From Paludibacter sp. (GTDB lineage: Bacteria > Bacteroidota > Bacteroidia > Bacteroidales > Paludibacteraceae), in NCBI GenBank assembly GCA_028690665.1, contig JAQVAV010000001.1:363584-427583 (forward strand): a DNA stretch of 64,000 bases, written 5' to 3'. Below, piece by piece: positions 9,152 to 17,125 of the stretch; positions within the stretch are counted from its first letter, which is position 1; each line of letters begins with the position of its first letter. Below the pieces are notes generated by a model that was not told the origin of the DNA, searched no databases, and saw only the letters and a program-made list of their open reading frames with translations. The position numbers and the translations under genes were made by a program.

Positions 9152-10132
9152 ATGAAAAAAATATTCATTTTATCCTTGATTCTGGCAGTTGGAGGAGCGG
9201 CTTGTACCCCTAAAAAACAGTCAGCAAACACCATCGCCGAAAATAAAATCGAGGCTCCACAATTTAATGCCGATTCAGCTTATACTTATATCGAAAAACA
9301 GGTAGACTTTGGCCCGAGAGTTCCAAATACAAATGCACAATTAGCCTGTGCTGATTATCTTACAGCATCATTAAAACGATTTAATGCAACGGTTACCCGC
9401 CAGGAATCATCAGTAACAGCCTACAATGGCACCAAACTCCGGAACATAAATATCATCGGAGCGTTCAACCCGGATGCACAGGCCCGCATACTATTGTTCT
9501 CTCACTGGGATTCAAGGCCATGGGCCGATCAGGATCCTGATCCGGCAAATCGCAACACACCTGTAATGGCAGCCAACGACGGGGCAAGCGGTGTAGGTGT
9601 ACTATTGGAAATAGCCCGCCAGCTTGCTCAGAAACAACCTACAATCGGAGTTGACATTATCTTTTTCGACACCGAAGATTACGGAGTAGAATCGGATCAG
9701 TCACCCAATGCCGAAAATTCATGGTGTCTGGGCACACAATATTGGGCACACTCTCCTCACATACCCGGATATCGGGCACGGTTTGGCATTTTGCTTGACA
9801 TGGTAGGTGCCGGCGATGCTACTTTCTACAGGGAACAATATTCAGATTATTACGCTTCCTTTGTTGTCAACAATGTATGGAACACTGCTGCAAAACTCGG
9901 ATTCGGGAAATACTTCATCAACGAAAAAGGCGGAGCTATCACCGATGATCACGTCTATATAAATCAGATCGCGGAAATTCCGAGTATCGACATCATACAG
10001 TATAATCCGCATTTCGAAAAAGGATTTGCCAATTACTGGCACACAATACATGACACCATGGACAATATAGATAAAAATACGCTCCATGCTGTCGGGACAA
10101 CATTGCTCCACGTCATCTACAACGAACAATAA
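9152..10132 (+). CDS. Lipoprotein glutaminyl-peptide cyclotransferase (M28 fold, type II QC)
   Basis: A 326-residue lipoprotein (lipobox VGGAAC near residue 19). The catalytic domain is M28-like: FSHWDSRPWADQDPD, zinc ligand D143 in AANDGASG, the acid pair E175-D176 in FFDTEDYG, and H297 in NYWHTIHDTMDNID. The combination of SHWDSRPWAD and WHTxxDTxDNID is that of the animal-type glutaminyl cyclases found in Bacteroidales such as Porphyromonas, which convert N-terminal Gln of exported proteins to pyroglutamate. Many periplasmic proteins of this phylum have Gln after the signal peptide, which would be its substrates. A simple aminopeptidase remains possible. Confidence 0.8.
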   Translation: MKKIFILSLILAVGGAACTPKKQSANTIAENKIEAPQFNADSAYTYIEKQVDFGPRVPNTNAQLACADYLTASLKRFNATVTRQESSVTAYNGTKLRNINIIGAFNPDAQARILLFSHWDSRPWADQDPDPANRNTPVMAANDGASGVGVLLEIARQLAQKQPTIGVDIIFFDTEDYGVESDQSPNAENSWCLGTQYWAHSPHIPGYRARFGILLDMVGAGDATFYREQYSDYYASFVVNNVWNTAAKLGFGKYFINEKGGAITDDHVYINQIAEIPSIDIIQYNPHFEKGFANYWHTIHDTMDNIDKNTLHAVGTTLLHVIYNEQ

Positions 10133-10150
10133 ACGTAAAAAACAAAGCAC

Positions 10151-11233
10151 ATGTCTCTCCGATATAAAAAAATAGCCGTAAAAATAGGTAGCAATGTACT
10201 TACCCGTAAAGATGGCACTCTGGACATCACACGCATGTCTGCCTTGGTCGATCAAATAGCAGTTTTACACAAACAAGGCGTGGAAATCGTATTAATATCA
10301 TCGGGAGCCGTAGCATCCGGCCGCAGCATATTGGGCGTCAACAAAAAAATGAATATTGTAGACCAACGCCAGCTATATTCCGCAGTAGGGCAGGCAAAAC
10401 TCATCAACCATTACTGGGATTTGTTTCGCGAACATAACATAACTGTAGGACAGGTGCTCACCATGAAAGAAAATTTCAGTAGCCGCCGGCATTATCTCAA
10501 TCAGCGAAATTGTATGCAGGTTATGCTCGACAATAACGTTATTCCGATTGTCAACGAGAATGATACCGTTTCGGTCTCCGAGCTTATGTTTACCGATAAC
10601 GATGAACTTTCTGGCCTGATAGCTTCGATGATGGATATGGAAGCGCTTATTATTCTAAGTAATATTGATGGTATTTTTAATGGCTCGCCTACCCTGCCCG
10701 AATCCAAAGTTATCCCGAAAATAGAAAAAGGACAGGATATTTCTGACTTTATACAAACCTCGAAATCTACTTTTGGCCGGGGCGGCATGGGAACAAAAAC
10801 CACTATTGCCCGCAAAATTGCAGATGAAGGGATCGAAGTTTACATTGCCAACGGAAAATCGGAAAATATACTTATCAAACTTCTTAACGAAAAAGAAAAT
10901 GCGATCTCTACTCATTTTGTAGCATCGAAAGAAAGTGTTTCAAGTGTAAAAAAATGGATAGCCCACAGTCAGGGTTTTGCAAAAGGAGAAATTCACATAG
11001 ACGCAAATGCGGCAAAAGCTCTTACCGGAGAAAAAGCAGTCAGCCTTCTTCCTATTGGGGTTGTAAAGGTGACCGGAGAATTTGAAAAGGACGACATCGT
11101 AAGTATTATTGATCCGGACGGAAACACATTAGGAATCGGGAAAGTCTGGTGCGACAGCAAAAAAGCAGTCGAAATTGCCGGAAAAAAAAATCAACGCCCT
11201 ATTATACATTGTGATTATTTATATTTAGAATGA
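10151..11233 (+). CDS. proB: Glutamate 5-kinase
   Basis: A 360-residue ProB with the amino-acid kinase domain (KIAVKIGSNVLT, ISSGAVASGR, VNENDTVSV, GRGGMGTKTTIARKIA) and a C-terminal PUA domain (about 275-355). It phosphorylates glutamate in the first step of proline synthesis; the product is passed to ProA (13090-14334). It starts 18 bp after the cyclase gene. Unusually, proA is not adjacent: two unrelated genes lie between. Confidence 0.95.
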   Translation: MSLRYKKIAVKIGSNVLTRKDGTLDITRMSALVDQIAVLHKQGVEIVLISSGAVASGRSILGVNKKMNIVDQRQLYSAVGQAKLINHYWDLFREHNITVGQVLTMKENFSSRRHYLNQRNCMQVMLDNNVIPIVNENDTVSVSELMFTDNDELSGLIASMMDMEALIILSNIDGIFNGSPTLPESKVIPKIEKGQDISDFIQTSKSTFGRGGMGTKTTIARKIADEGIEVYIANGKSENILIKLLNEKENAISTHFVASKESVSSVKKWIAHSQGFAKGEIHIDANAAKALTGEKAVSLLPIGVVKVTGEFEKDDIVSIIDPDGNTLGIGKVWCDSKKAVEIAGKKNQRPIIHCDYLYLE

Positions 11234-11340
11234 TTAAAAGTCGTCAACATTAAGATTGCTTTAGTTTGTAAAAAAGGTATGATTTTTGGTAGAAAAATTC
11301 AGGAACTTTAATTTAATAGAATCACAATTCAGGAGAATAA

Positions 11341-12027
11341 ATGAACATGAATTTATCAAAAACACATTCCATCCTAACAATTATTTTTTTTAGTCTGACA
11401 CTTAACAGCTGCATTACTTCCCATAAGTTCAATCAGATTATAAATGAAAAAGTTGACTACGAATTCCACAAAAAAAGCAATTTTCATTCAGATAAAATCA
11501 GCATTGATTTCCAAAAATTTCCACACGATTCTGTAGCCGTGGTTACGAAAAGAAGAGCTTCTTTTTTTATACCCGCTATTGTCGTTTGGGGTTGGAATAA
11601 AAAATATGATTGTCATATCTCAAATGATTATTTCAACAACATTATAAACAATTCAGTTTCAGAAATTTCAGAGGATTTGTTACTTGAAAAACACTTAGGG
11701 GACAGAAAACTGAAAATTACCATAGACGAACTTCCAAATAACCTTACATATCAAAATTTCGGACTGATTATGTACTTTGTTGTGACTTATAATTATGTAT
11801 ATAACGAAAGTATAAAGCAAAACAATCAAAAACTAAAGATTTCATATCAAATCACGGACAACGAAAATGTCATTAAAACAGACTCTGTCAGTTACGATTT
11901 TAATGCTAAAATACGGAACAACGGTTCGGAATCAACCGAATTCATAATTAATTACATGAATGAGTTCAAACAGGATTTTCAAGATAAATCACACCAATTT
12001 ATTGAAAAAATAATTGAAGATTTATGA
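11341..12027 (+). CDS. Hypothetical lipoprotein
   Basis: A 228-residue protein with a lipoprotein signal (LTLNSC at about residues 20-25). No family recognised. The mature part is hydrophilic and AT-rich in codon use compared with proB; the segment KRRASFFIPAIVVWGWNKKYDCHI is the only notably hydrophobic part and may be a conserved core, as in small surface lipoproteins. It ends 10 bp before the flavoprotein gene, so the two may be co-transcribed. Together they separate proB from proA and may be a late insertion. Confidence 0.65.
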   Translation: MNMNLSKTHSILTIIFFSLTLNSCITSHKFNQIINEKVDYEFHKKSNFHSDKISIDFQKFPHDSVAVVTKRRASFFIPAIVVWGWNKKYDCHISNDYFNNIINNSVSEISEDLLLEKHLGDRKLKITIDELPNNLTYQNFGLIMYFVVTYNYVYNESIKQNNQKLKISYQITDNENVIKTDSVSYDFNAKIRNNGSESTEFIINYMNEFKQDFQDKSHQFIEKIIEDL

Positions 12028-12037
12028 TCTGATATAA

Positions 12038-13078
12038 ATGCTACAAAAAACAACTAAAGTTTTCGATGTTATCATAATAGGCGCAGGCCCTTCCGGTCTC
12101 AGTTGCGCAGAAGCTTTGGGTAATAGTGGATTATCTGTTCTTATTCTCGAAAAAAATAATACAATCGGGCCCAAAGTATGTGCAGGAGGCCTTACTGTAA
12201 AAGACATAAAACAGTTTAATATACCAGAAGAACTGATTGAGTATCGGTTTAATGCGCCTTACTTACACGTAAACAATTTACACAAAGCTGTAAAAACACC
12301 TTACAACTTCATTTATACGATAGATCGCCATAAATTTAGTCAATGGCAACTTTCAAAACTAAATGCCTGTAAAAATATTCTCGTTAAACCGAATTCTAAA
12401 GTCACAAAAATTACGAATCAGGCTGTTTTAGTAAATGACGAAACTATCGGATATAAATATCTTATCGGATGTGATGGTTCTAATTCTGTCGTAAAAAACT
12501 ATCTCGGAATCAAACCAGAATCGACTGGAACCGGAATTCAGTATCTGATTCCTACGGATAAATACCGGGATATAGAATTTTTCTTTGAACCAAAATATTT
12601 TTCGGCAATGTATGCATGGATTTTCCCGCACAAAGGATATGTATCCATAGGCTGCTGTTGTAACAACAAGGATTTGCCGGCATCTATTCTCAGAAAAAAT
12701 TTTGAAAAATGGCTTTCTGAGAAAAAAATCGATGTCAGCAATGGAAAATTTGAAGCATTTGCCATGAATTACACCTATCAGGGTTATCAATTCGATAACG
12801 TTTTTCTCGGAGGCGATGCCGCGGGATTGCTGTTCGATTTCTCCGGCGAGGGTATCTATCAGGCAATAATTTCAGGGCAGGAAATCGCCAGACACATTTT
12901 AAACAAAAACTATAAATCGGCGGCAATTGAGAATCTTTTAAAAACAAAACACAGACATTCAAAATTACTAAATGAAATTATGAAAGCCGGAAACAAAAAG
13001 ATTTTATACTTTTACGTCGGATTTTGGTTGAGCTATTTTTCCCAATTCAAACGCAAGGCAATTAATATTCTGACATAA
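12038..13078 (+). CDS. Geranylgeranyl-reductase-family FAD oxidoreductase
   Basis: A 346-residue flavoprotein. Rossmann dinucleotide motif [16 protein letters not shown] at the N-terminus, the GG-reductase signature KVCAGGLT near residue 45, [10 protein letters not shown] in the middle, and the second FAD motif [22 protein letters not shown] near residue 250. This family reduces isoprenoid double bonds or related lipid substrates. It starts 10 bp after the lipoprotein gene and ends 11 bp before proA, so it is probably in one transcript with proA, but I see no metabolic link to proline. Confidence 0.8.
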   Translation: MLQKTTKVFDVIIIGAGPSGLSCAEALGNSGLSVLILEKNNTIGPKVCAGGLTVKDIKQFNIPEELIEYRFNAPYLHVNNLHKAVKTPYNFIYTIDRHKFSQWQLSKLNACKNILVKPNSKVTKITNQAVLVNDETIGYKYLIGCDGSNSVVKNYLGIKPESTGTGIQYLIPTDKYRDIEFFFEPKYFSAMYAWIFPHKGYVSIGCCCNNKDLPASILRKNFEKWLSEKKIDVSNGKFEAFAMNYTYQGYQFDNVFLGGDAAGLLFDFSGEGIYQAIISGQEIARHILNKNYKSAAIENLLKTKHRHSKLLNEIMKAGNKKILYFYVGFWLSYFSQFKRKAINILT

Positions 13079-13089
13079 ACATACTTATT

Positions 13090-14334
13090 ATGAACACAAA
13101 CTGGAAAGAGGCGGCTTTACAGGCATCCAGAAGCATGAATCTGATTTCGGACGAAACAATCAGCAAAGTTCTTATGGCTGTGGCTCAGACAGCTATCGAA
13201 AAAACAGATGAAATTTTGGAGGCAAACGCAACAGACCTGGCTGCCATGGAAAAAACGAACCCTATGTACGACAGACTTTTGCTAAGCAAAGAGCGTATAG
13301 AAGGTATTGCAGCAGACATCAGAAATGTTGCAGGTCTTCCATCGCCACTTGGCAAAACATTAATGAACATAGAGCGCCCAAACGGAATGAACATTTCAAA
13401 AATATCGGTTCCGTTCGGAGTAGTCGGCATCATTTACGAAGCCCGTCCGAATGTAAGTTTCGATGTATTTTCCCTTTGTCTGAAATCGGGCAATGCCTGT
13501 GTCCTCAAAGGAGGCACAGATGCTTACAACTCAAATGCGGCTATTGTGAAAATCATACGGGAAGTTTTAGAACAAGAGGACTTGGATAAAAATATAGTAA
13601 CATTGCTCCCTGCCGGACGCGAAGCCACTGCCGAATTGATGAATGCCGTAGGTTATGTAGATGTAATTATTCCACGGGGTGGTAAAGGACTTATCGAGTT
13701 TGTACGCGATAATTCGCGCATTCCTGTAATTGAAACAGGAGCCGGAATTTGCCATACTTATTTCGACGAAGCAGGAGACCTTGAAAAAGGGAAAAACATT
13801 ATTTTCAATGCGAAAACCCGCCGTGTAAGTGTCTGTAATGCATTAGATTGTTTGATTATCAACAAAAAACGTTTGCCGGATTTACCCGCTTTATGCGAAA
13901 AATTAGCAACACAAAACGTAATTATATACGCAGATGAACCCGCGTATAAAACGCTTGCCGGACAGTATCCGGAAAACCTTCTGAAACCGGCAGGCAAAGA
14001 TAGTTTCGGTACCGAATTTTTAGACTATAAAATAGCCGTTAAAACAGTGTCTGACTTAAATGAAGCAATATCGCATATTTCGAAATACAGTTCCAAACAC
14101 AGCGAATGTATTGTTAGCGAAGACGAAAAAGCAATCAATATTTTCGATAAAATGGTGGATGCTGCCTGCGTTTACACAAATGTTTCCACGGCATTTACCG
14201 ATGGAGCTCAATTCGGACTTGGAGCAGAAATAGGAATAAGTACTCAAAAACTTCATGCACGTGGTCCAATGGCTTTAGCCGAACTATGTTCATACAAGTG
14301 GATTATCAAAGGAAACGGCCAGATAAGAAGCTGA
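13090..14334 (+). CDS. proA: Gamma-glutamyl phosphate reductase
   Basis: A 414-residue ProA, full length. Conserved blocks [43 protein letters not shown] and the active-site Cys in [12 protein letters not shown]-terminal [24 protein letters not shown]. It reduces gamma-glutamyl phosphate to glutamate semialdehyde, the second step of proline synthesis after ProB. Confidence 0.96.
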   Translation: MNTNWKEAALQASRSMNLISDETISKVLMAVAQTAIEKTDEILEANATDLAAMEKTNPMYDRLLLSKERIEGIAADIRNVAGLPSPLGKTLMNIERPNGMNISKISVPFGVVGIIYEARPNVSFDVFSLCLKSGNACVLKGGTDAYNSNAAIVKIIREVLEQEDLDKNIVTLLPAGREATAELMNAVGYVDVIIPRGGKGLIEFVRDNSRIPVIETGAGICHTYFDEAGDLEKGKNIIFNAKTRRVSVCNALDCLIINKKRLPDLPALCEKLATQNVIIYADEPAYKTLAGQYPENLLKPAGKDSFGTEFLDYKIAVKTVSDLNEAISHISKYSSKHSECIVSEDEKAINIFDKMVDAACVYTNVSTAFTDGAQFGLGAEIGISTQKLHARGPMALAELCSYKWIIKGNGQIRS

Positions 14335-14610
14335 TAATATATGTTTTACAACACATATTATTAATACATCAAACTTATTTAACCAATCAAACTCTTTTTT
14401 CTAAGATTTTTTGGTTATTTTTCTAATAATTTTAGATTTTATATTGTGAAATCAGAAATAAATGTTTTCCTTTGTATCGTTAAGGAAGTATAATTCTCAC
14501 GCATGGTTATTCTATCTCTTCTTTTCCTGAACAGCATATTTTAACCTTCCGTTTGTTTTTACTCACCTGAACATCAAGTTATTCATTTTATTTTTTATTT
14601 TTATTTTTTT
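14335..14610 (+). promoter_or_regulatory. Long AT-rich leader/promoter region of the RRM gene
   Basis: 276 bp without a gene. The last 30 bases before the start codon are almost only A and T. A plausible -7-like sequence near 14468-14476 would give a leader of more than 100 nt. Small RRM proteins are often controlled through long leaders (cold or autoregulation), but no defined structure is evident here. Confidence 0.3.
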
Positions 14611-14853
14611 ATGAACATTTATGTAGGTAACTTAAGTTACAAAGTTCGGGAAAACGACCTTTTGGGCGTTATGGAAGAGTATGGATCAGTAAGCTCTTGT
14701 AAAATCATTAAAGACCGTGAAACTGGAAAATCTAAAGGATTCGGTTTTGTTGAAATGGCTGATGATGCCGCTCAAAAAGCAATTGAAGAACTTAATGGTG
14801 CTGAATTTGACGGACGTACCATGGTTGTAAAAGAAGCTAAACCAAGAGCTTAA
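14611..14853 (+). CDS. Single-RRM RNA-binding protein
   Basis: An 80-residue protein that is one RNA-recognition motif: RNP2 IYVGNL at residues 3-8 and RNP1 KGFGFVEM near residue 43. Beta-alpha-beta-beta-alpha-beta order is complete, with a short basic tail KEAKPRA. Such proteins bind single-stranded RNA and act as chaperones or global post-transcriptional regulators in Bacteroidales. It is monocistronic, with a strong terminator right after it. Confidence 0.92.
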   Translation: MNIYVGNLSYKVRENDLLGVMEEYGSVSSCKIIKDRETGKSKGFGFVEMADDAAQKAIEELNGAEFDGRTMVVKEAKPRA

Positions 14854-14877
14854 TTTTTCAATTGGAAGAAATTCGGG

Positions 14878-14914
14878 GCTTCTGTTACTTGTATTGAGTA
14901 GCAGAAGCTTTTTT
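14878..14914 (+). terminator. Rho-independent terminator of the RRM gene
   Basis: GCTTCTGTTACT (14878-14889) pairs with AGTAGCAGAAGC (14897-14908) with one G-U, followed by six T. Confidence 0.9.
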
Positions 14915-14971
14915 ATTTTCAAATACTGCATTTCCAACTGGCCTCCATTCAAAACTTAACACTCAATTCAT

Positions 14972-14979
14972 TATTTTTG
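14972..14979 (+). promoter_or_regulatory. -7 box of the CPBP protease gene
   Basis: TATTTTTG matches TAnnTTTG. The TTG at 14977 is inside this box, so the ATG at 15001 is the likely start, giving a leader of about 16 nt. Confidence 0.5.
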
Positions 14980-15000
14980 CAGGAACTTATTAAAAAGAAC

Positions 15001-15870
15001 ATGCACAAAAGACCACTTAAAAACTCTGGAATTACTAAAATTTTACACATTACATTCGTTGAACTGCTAATGTTTTTTATAGTGATTTTAATTATTTCGC
15101 TTATTGCAGGCAATGATACTTCAAATATACAATTGATGAAAATAAGCCAGTTGGTAGAATCAATAGGTTTATTTGTTATTCCGCCATTGCTACTTGCATA
15201 CCTGTGGAACGAAAAACCTGCAGAATATTTATACCTGAAAGCAACCAGTAAAGCTACAGATTATCTGTTAGTGATTATTTTAATGATTGTAGCCATACCG
15301 TTTATCAACCTTTTAGGGAATATCAATCAGCAGATAGCTTTGCCGGAATTTATGTCTGGTATTGAACAATGGATGAAATCTACTGAGGAGCAGCTTGCCG
15401 ATCTTACTGAAAAAATAGTAAACGTACATTCATTGGGCGGTTTGTCATTCAACTTATTAGTGATCGCTCTCGTTCCTGCAATTGGTGAAGAATTATTCTT
15501 TCGCGGAACGATTCAGAAATTATTCACCGAGAGAGGGAAAATCCACACCGGTATCTGGATAGCGGCCATCATTTTCAGCACATTTCACATGCAATTTTAT
15601 GGTTTTATTCCACGCATGTTGCTCGGAGCTTTATTTGGCTACCTTTTGGTCTGGGGAAAAAATCTTTGGCTCCCAATCACGGCTCATTTTACCAACAATG
15701 CCTTTGCTGTTATTTTTTATTATCTCAAGTATAACGGGGTGAAAGTGCCGGACATCGACACAATAGGAACCGGATCCACTTTATGGCTCGGCATCGTAAG
15801 CGGAGTTATCGCAACCATTTTATTTATATTTCTTAGCTGGAAGCTTAAAATCAACAAACAAGAACAATAG
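15001..15870 (+). CDS. CPBP-family intramembrane metalloprotease
   Basis: A 289-residue membrane protein with about seven hydrophobic segments. It carries the CPBP (CAAX protease / Abi) motifs: EELFFRG at about 163-169, FSTFHMQFYGFIPRMLLGALFGYL, and the third-motif HFTNNAF. In this family the glutamates and histidines bind zinc in the membrane. Bacterial members process exported peptides or bacteriocin-related substrates, or act in stress and immunity; nothing nearby indicates a substrate. Confidence 0.85.
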   Translation: MHKRPLKNSGITKILHITFVELLMFFIVILIISLIAGNDTSNIQLMKISQLVESIGLFVIPPLLLAYLWNEKPAEYLYLKATSKATDYLLVIILMIVAIPFINLLGNINQQIALPEFMSGIEQWMKSTEEQLADLTEKIVNVHSLGGLSFNLLVIALVPAIGEELFFRGTIQKLFTERGKIHTGIWIAAIIFSTFHMQFYGFIPRMLLGALFGYLLVWGKNLWLPITAHFTNNAFAVIFYYLKYNGVKVPDIDTIGTGSTLWLGIVSGVIATILFIFLSWKLKINKQEQ

Positions 15871-15936
15871 CATTACATCAAAAACATAAAAACTCTTAAT
15901 TCTAACCAGTTGACTCAAAACTTCTGAACTTTTTCT

Positions 15937-15961
15937 ACGTTTAAATTAAAAAATTAAACGT
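15937..15961. promoter_or_regulatory. Inverted repeat abutting the DUF2271 start codon
   Basis: ACGTTTAA (15937-15944) and TTAAACGT (15954-15961) form a perfect 8-bp inverted repeat whose right arm ends one base before the ATG at 15962. Could be an operator or a translation-controlling hairpin. Confidence 0.35.
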
Positions 15962-16510
15962 ATGGGAAGAACAACAAACAAAATTGCAGGAATTTTATTA
16001 CTATCCGTTGCACTCATAACTTATAGTTGTAGCAATGATAGTTCGAATGACCCAACTATTAACAACACAGAAAAAACAGCAGGAACTTTAGAAGTATCAA
16101 CTACAACAAGCACTTACAAAGGAAAATACGCCCCACGGCATGTCTTAGCTATCTGGGTTGAGTCGTCATCCGGAACTTTTGTGAAGACTTTGATGGTTTA
16201 TGCTGCTGCTCGTAAACAATATCTGACAAATTGGTTAAAGTCCACTTCATCCGGAAATAGCACAGATGCTATAACGGGAGCAACTCTCAGCAGTCACGGG
16301 ACGCGTACCTGCACATGGGACGGTACCGACACAAGCGGGAATACCGTTGGAGACGGAACGTATAATGTTTGTATGGAATTTACAGAGAATGATGGAACCG
16401 GGAAATACGCAAGCTTTAGTTTCACAAAAGGAACTTCAACGGCATCTGAATCTCCTTCGGCAAGTAATTATTTTTCAGCAATTTCACTAAACTGGACTCC
16501 TTCAAATTGA
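15962..16510 (+). CDS. DUF2271-type lipoprotein
   Basis: A 182-residue lipoprotein (lipobox ITYSC near residue 20). The mature part fits DUF2271, a predicted periplasmic domain: RHVLAIWVESSSGTFVKTL, a middle W with DAITGATLSSHG, then CTWDGTDTSGNTVGDGTYNV and a C-terminal beta-strand region. The DG(T)Y and WDGTD blocks resemble FlgD-like Ig folds. In other bacteria DUF2271 proteins occur with flavin/heme redox proteins; there is no such neighbour here. Single-gene unit, ended by a strong terminator. Confidence 0.75.
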   Translation: MGRTTNKIAGILLLSVALITYSCSNDSSNDPTINNTEKTAGTLEVSTTTSTYKGKYAPRHVLAIWVESSSGTFVKTLMVYAAARKQYLTNWLKSTSSGNSTDAITGATLSSHGTRTCTWDGTDTSGNTVGDGTYNVCMEFTENDGTGKYASFSFTKGTSTASESPSASNYFSAISLNWTPSN

Positions 16511-16534
16511 AATGACCTCTATAAAATTTTAAAG

Positions 16535-16568
16535 ACGCCTTTGCAACTTTCGGACTGCAAAGGCGTTT
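16535..16568 (+). terminator. Rho-independent terminator after the DUF2271 gene
   Basis: ACGCCTTTGCA (16535-16545) pairs perfectly with TGCAAAGGCGT (16556-16566), then TTT. It also shows that the upstream in-frame start at 16541 of the next gene is not used. Confidence 0.85.
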
Positions 16569-16594
16569 CTATTATAACAAACTCAATAGAAAAC

Positions 16595-17125
16595 ATGATA
16601 TTCCAATCAACCCGGGATACGAAATATATTCCTGCCATAAAAATTTTGTACACAGAATGCTTTGCGAACGGCAACTCTGCACAATATATTCATCAAAAGG
16701 GATTCACCCGATACATATTTGATTTTTTTGAATCAGGACAAATAATTCTGGCATTAGAAAACCATGAAATTGCAGGAGCATTGCTTGCAATTCCATTTTC
16801 ATTCGATAAATTAGTTCCCGAATTTATAACAGATAACTTCAACACAGAAAAGTGCCTGTACATTGCAGAATTAATGGTCGCAGAAAAACACCGCAAGCAG
16901 GGCGTTGGACAAAATCTGTTAGAGCATTTCGAACAGGAGGTTTTAAAACAAATTGAAATCCAGGATGTTTTTATTCGCGTCTGGGACAAAAACACCGCTG
17001 CTCTCAACTTATATCACAAAGCCGGATTTAAAGACATGTTCACTATAGAACAAAGGCAATCATCAGCCGACGGAACATTTACAATGAATAAAATATATCT
17101 ATATAAAAAATTAATTTCAAAATGA
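16595..17125 (+). CDS. GNAT-family N-acetyltransferase
   Basis: A 176-residue acetyltransferase. The acetyl-CoA motif A is visible as LYIAELMVAEKHRKQGVG-x-LL (R/Q-x-x-G-x-G/A type), followed by NLYHKAGF, the typical GNAT C-terminal block. Start taken at 16595 because the earlier ATG lies in the preceding terminator. It overlaps ovoA by 4 bp (ATGA), so the two are translationally coupled; a role connected with ovothiol or with histidine/cysteine derivatives is possible but only inferred from this coupling. Confidence 0.85.
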   Translation: MIFQSTRDTKYIPAIKILYTECFANGNSAQYIHQKGFTRYIFDFFESGQIILALENHEIAGALLAIPFSFDKLVPEFITDNFNTEKCLYIAELMVAEKHRKQGVGQNLLEHFEQEVLKQIEIQDVFIRVWDKNTAALNLYHKAGFKDMFTIEQRQSSADGTFTMNKIYLYKKLISK

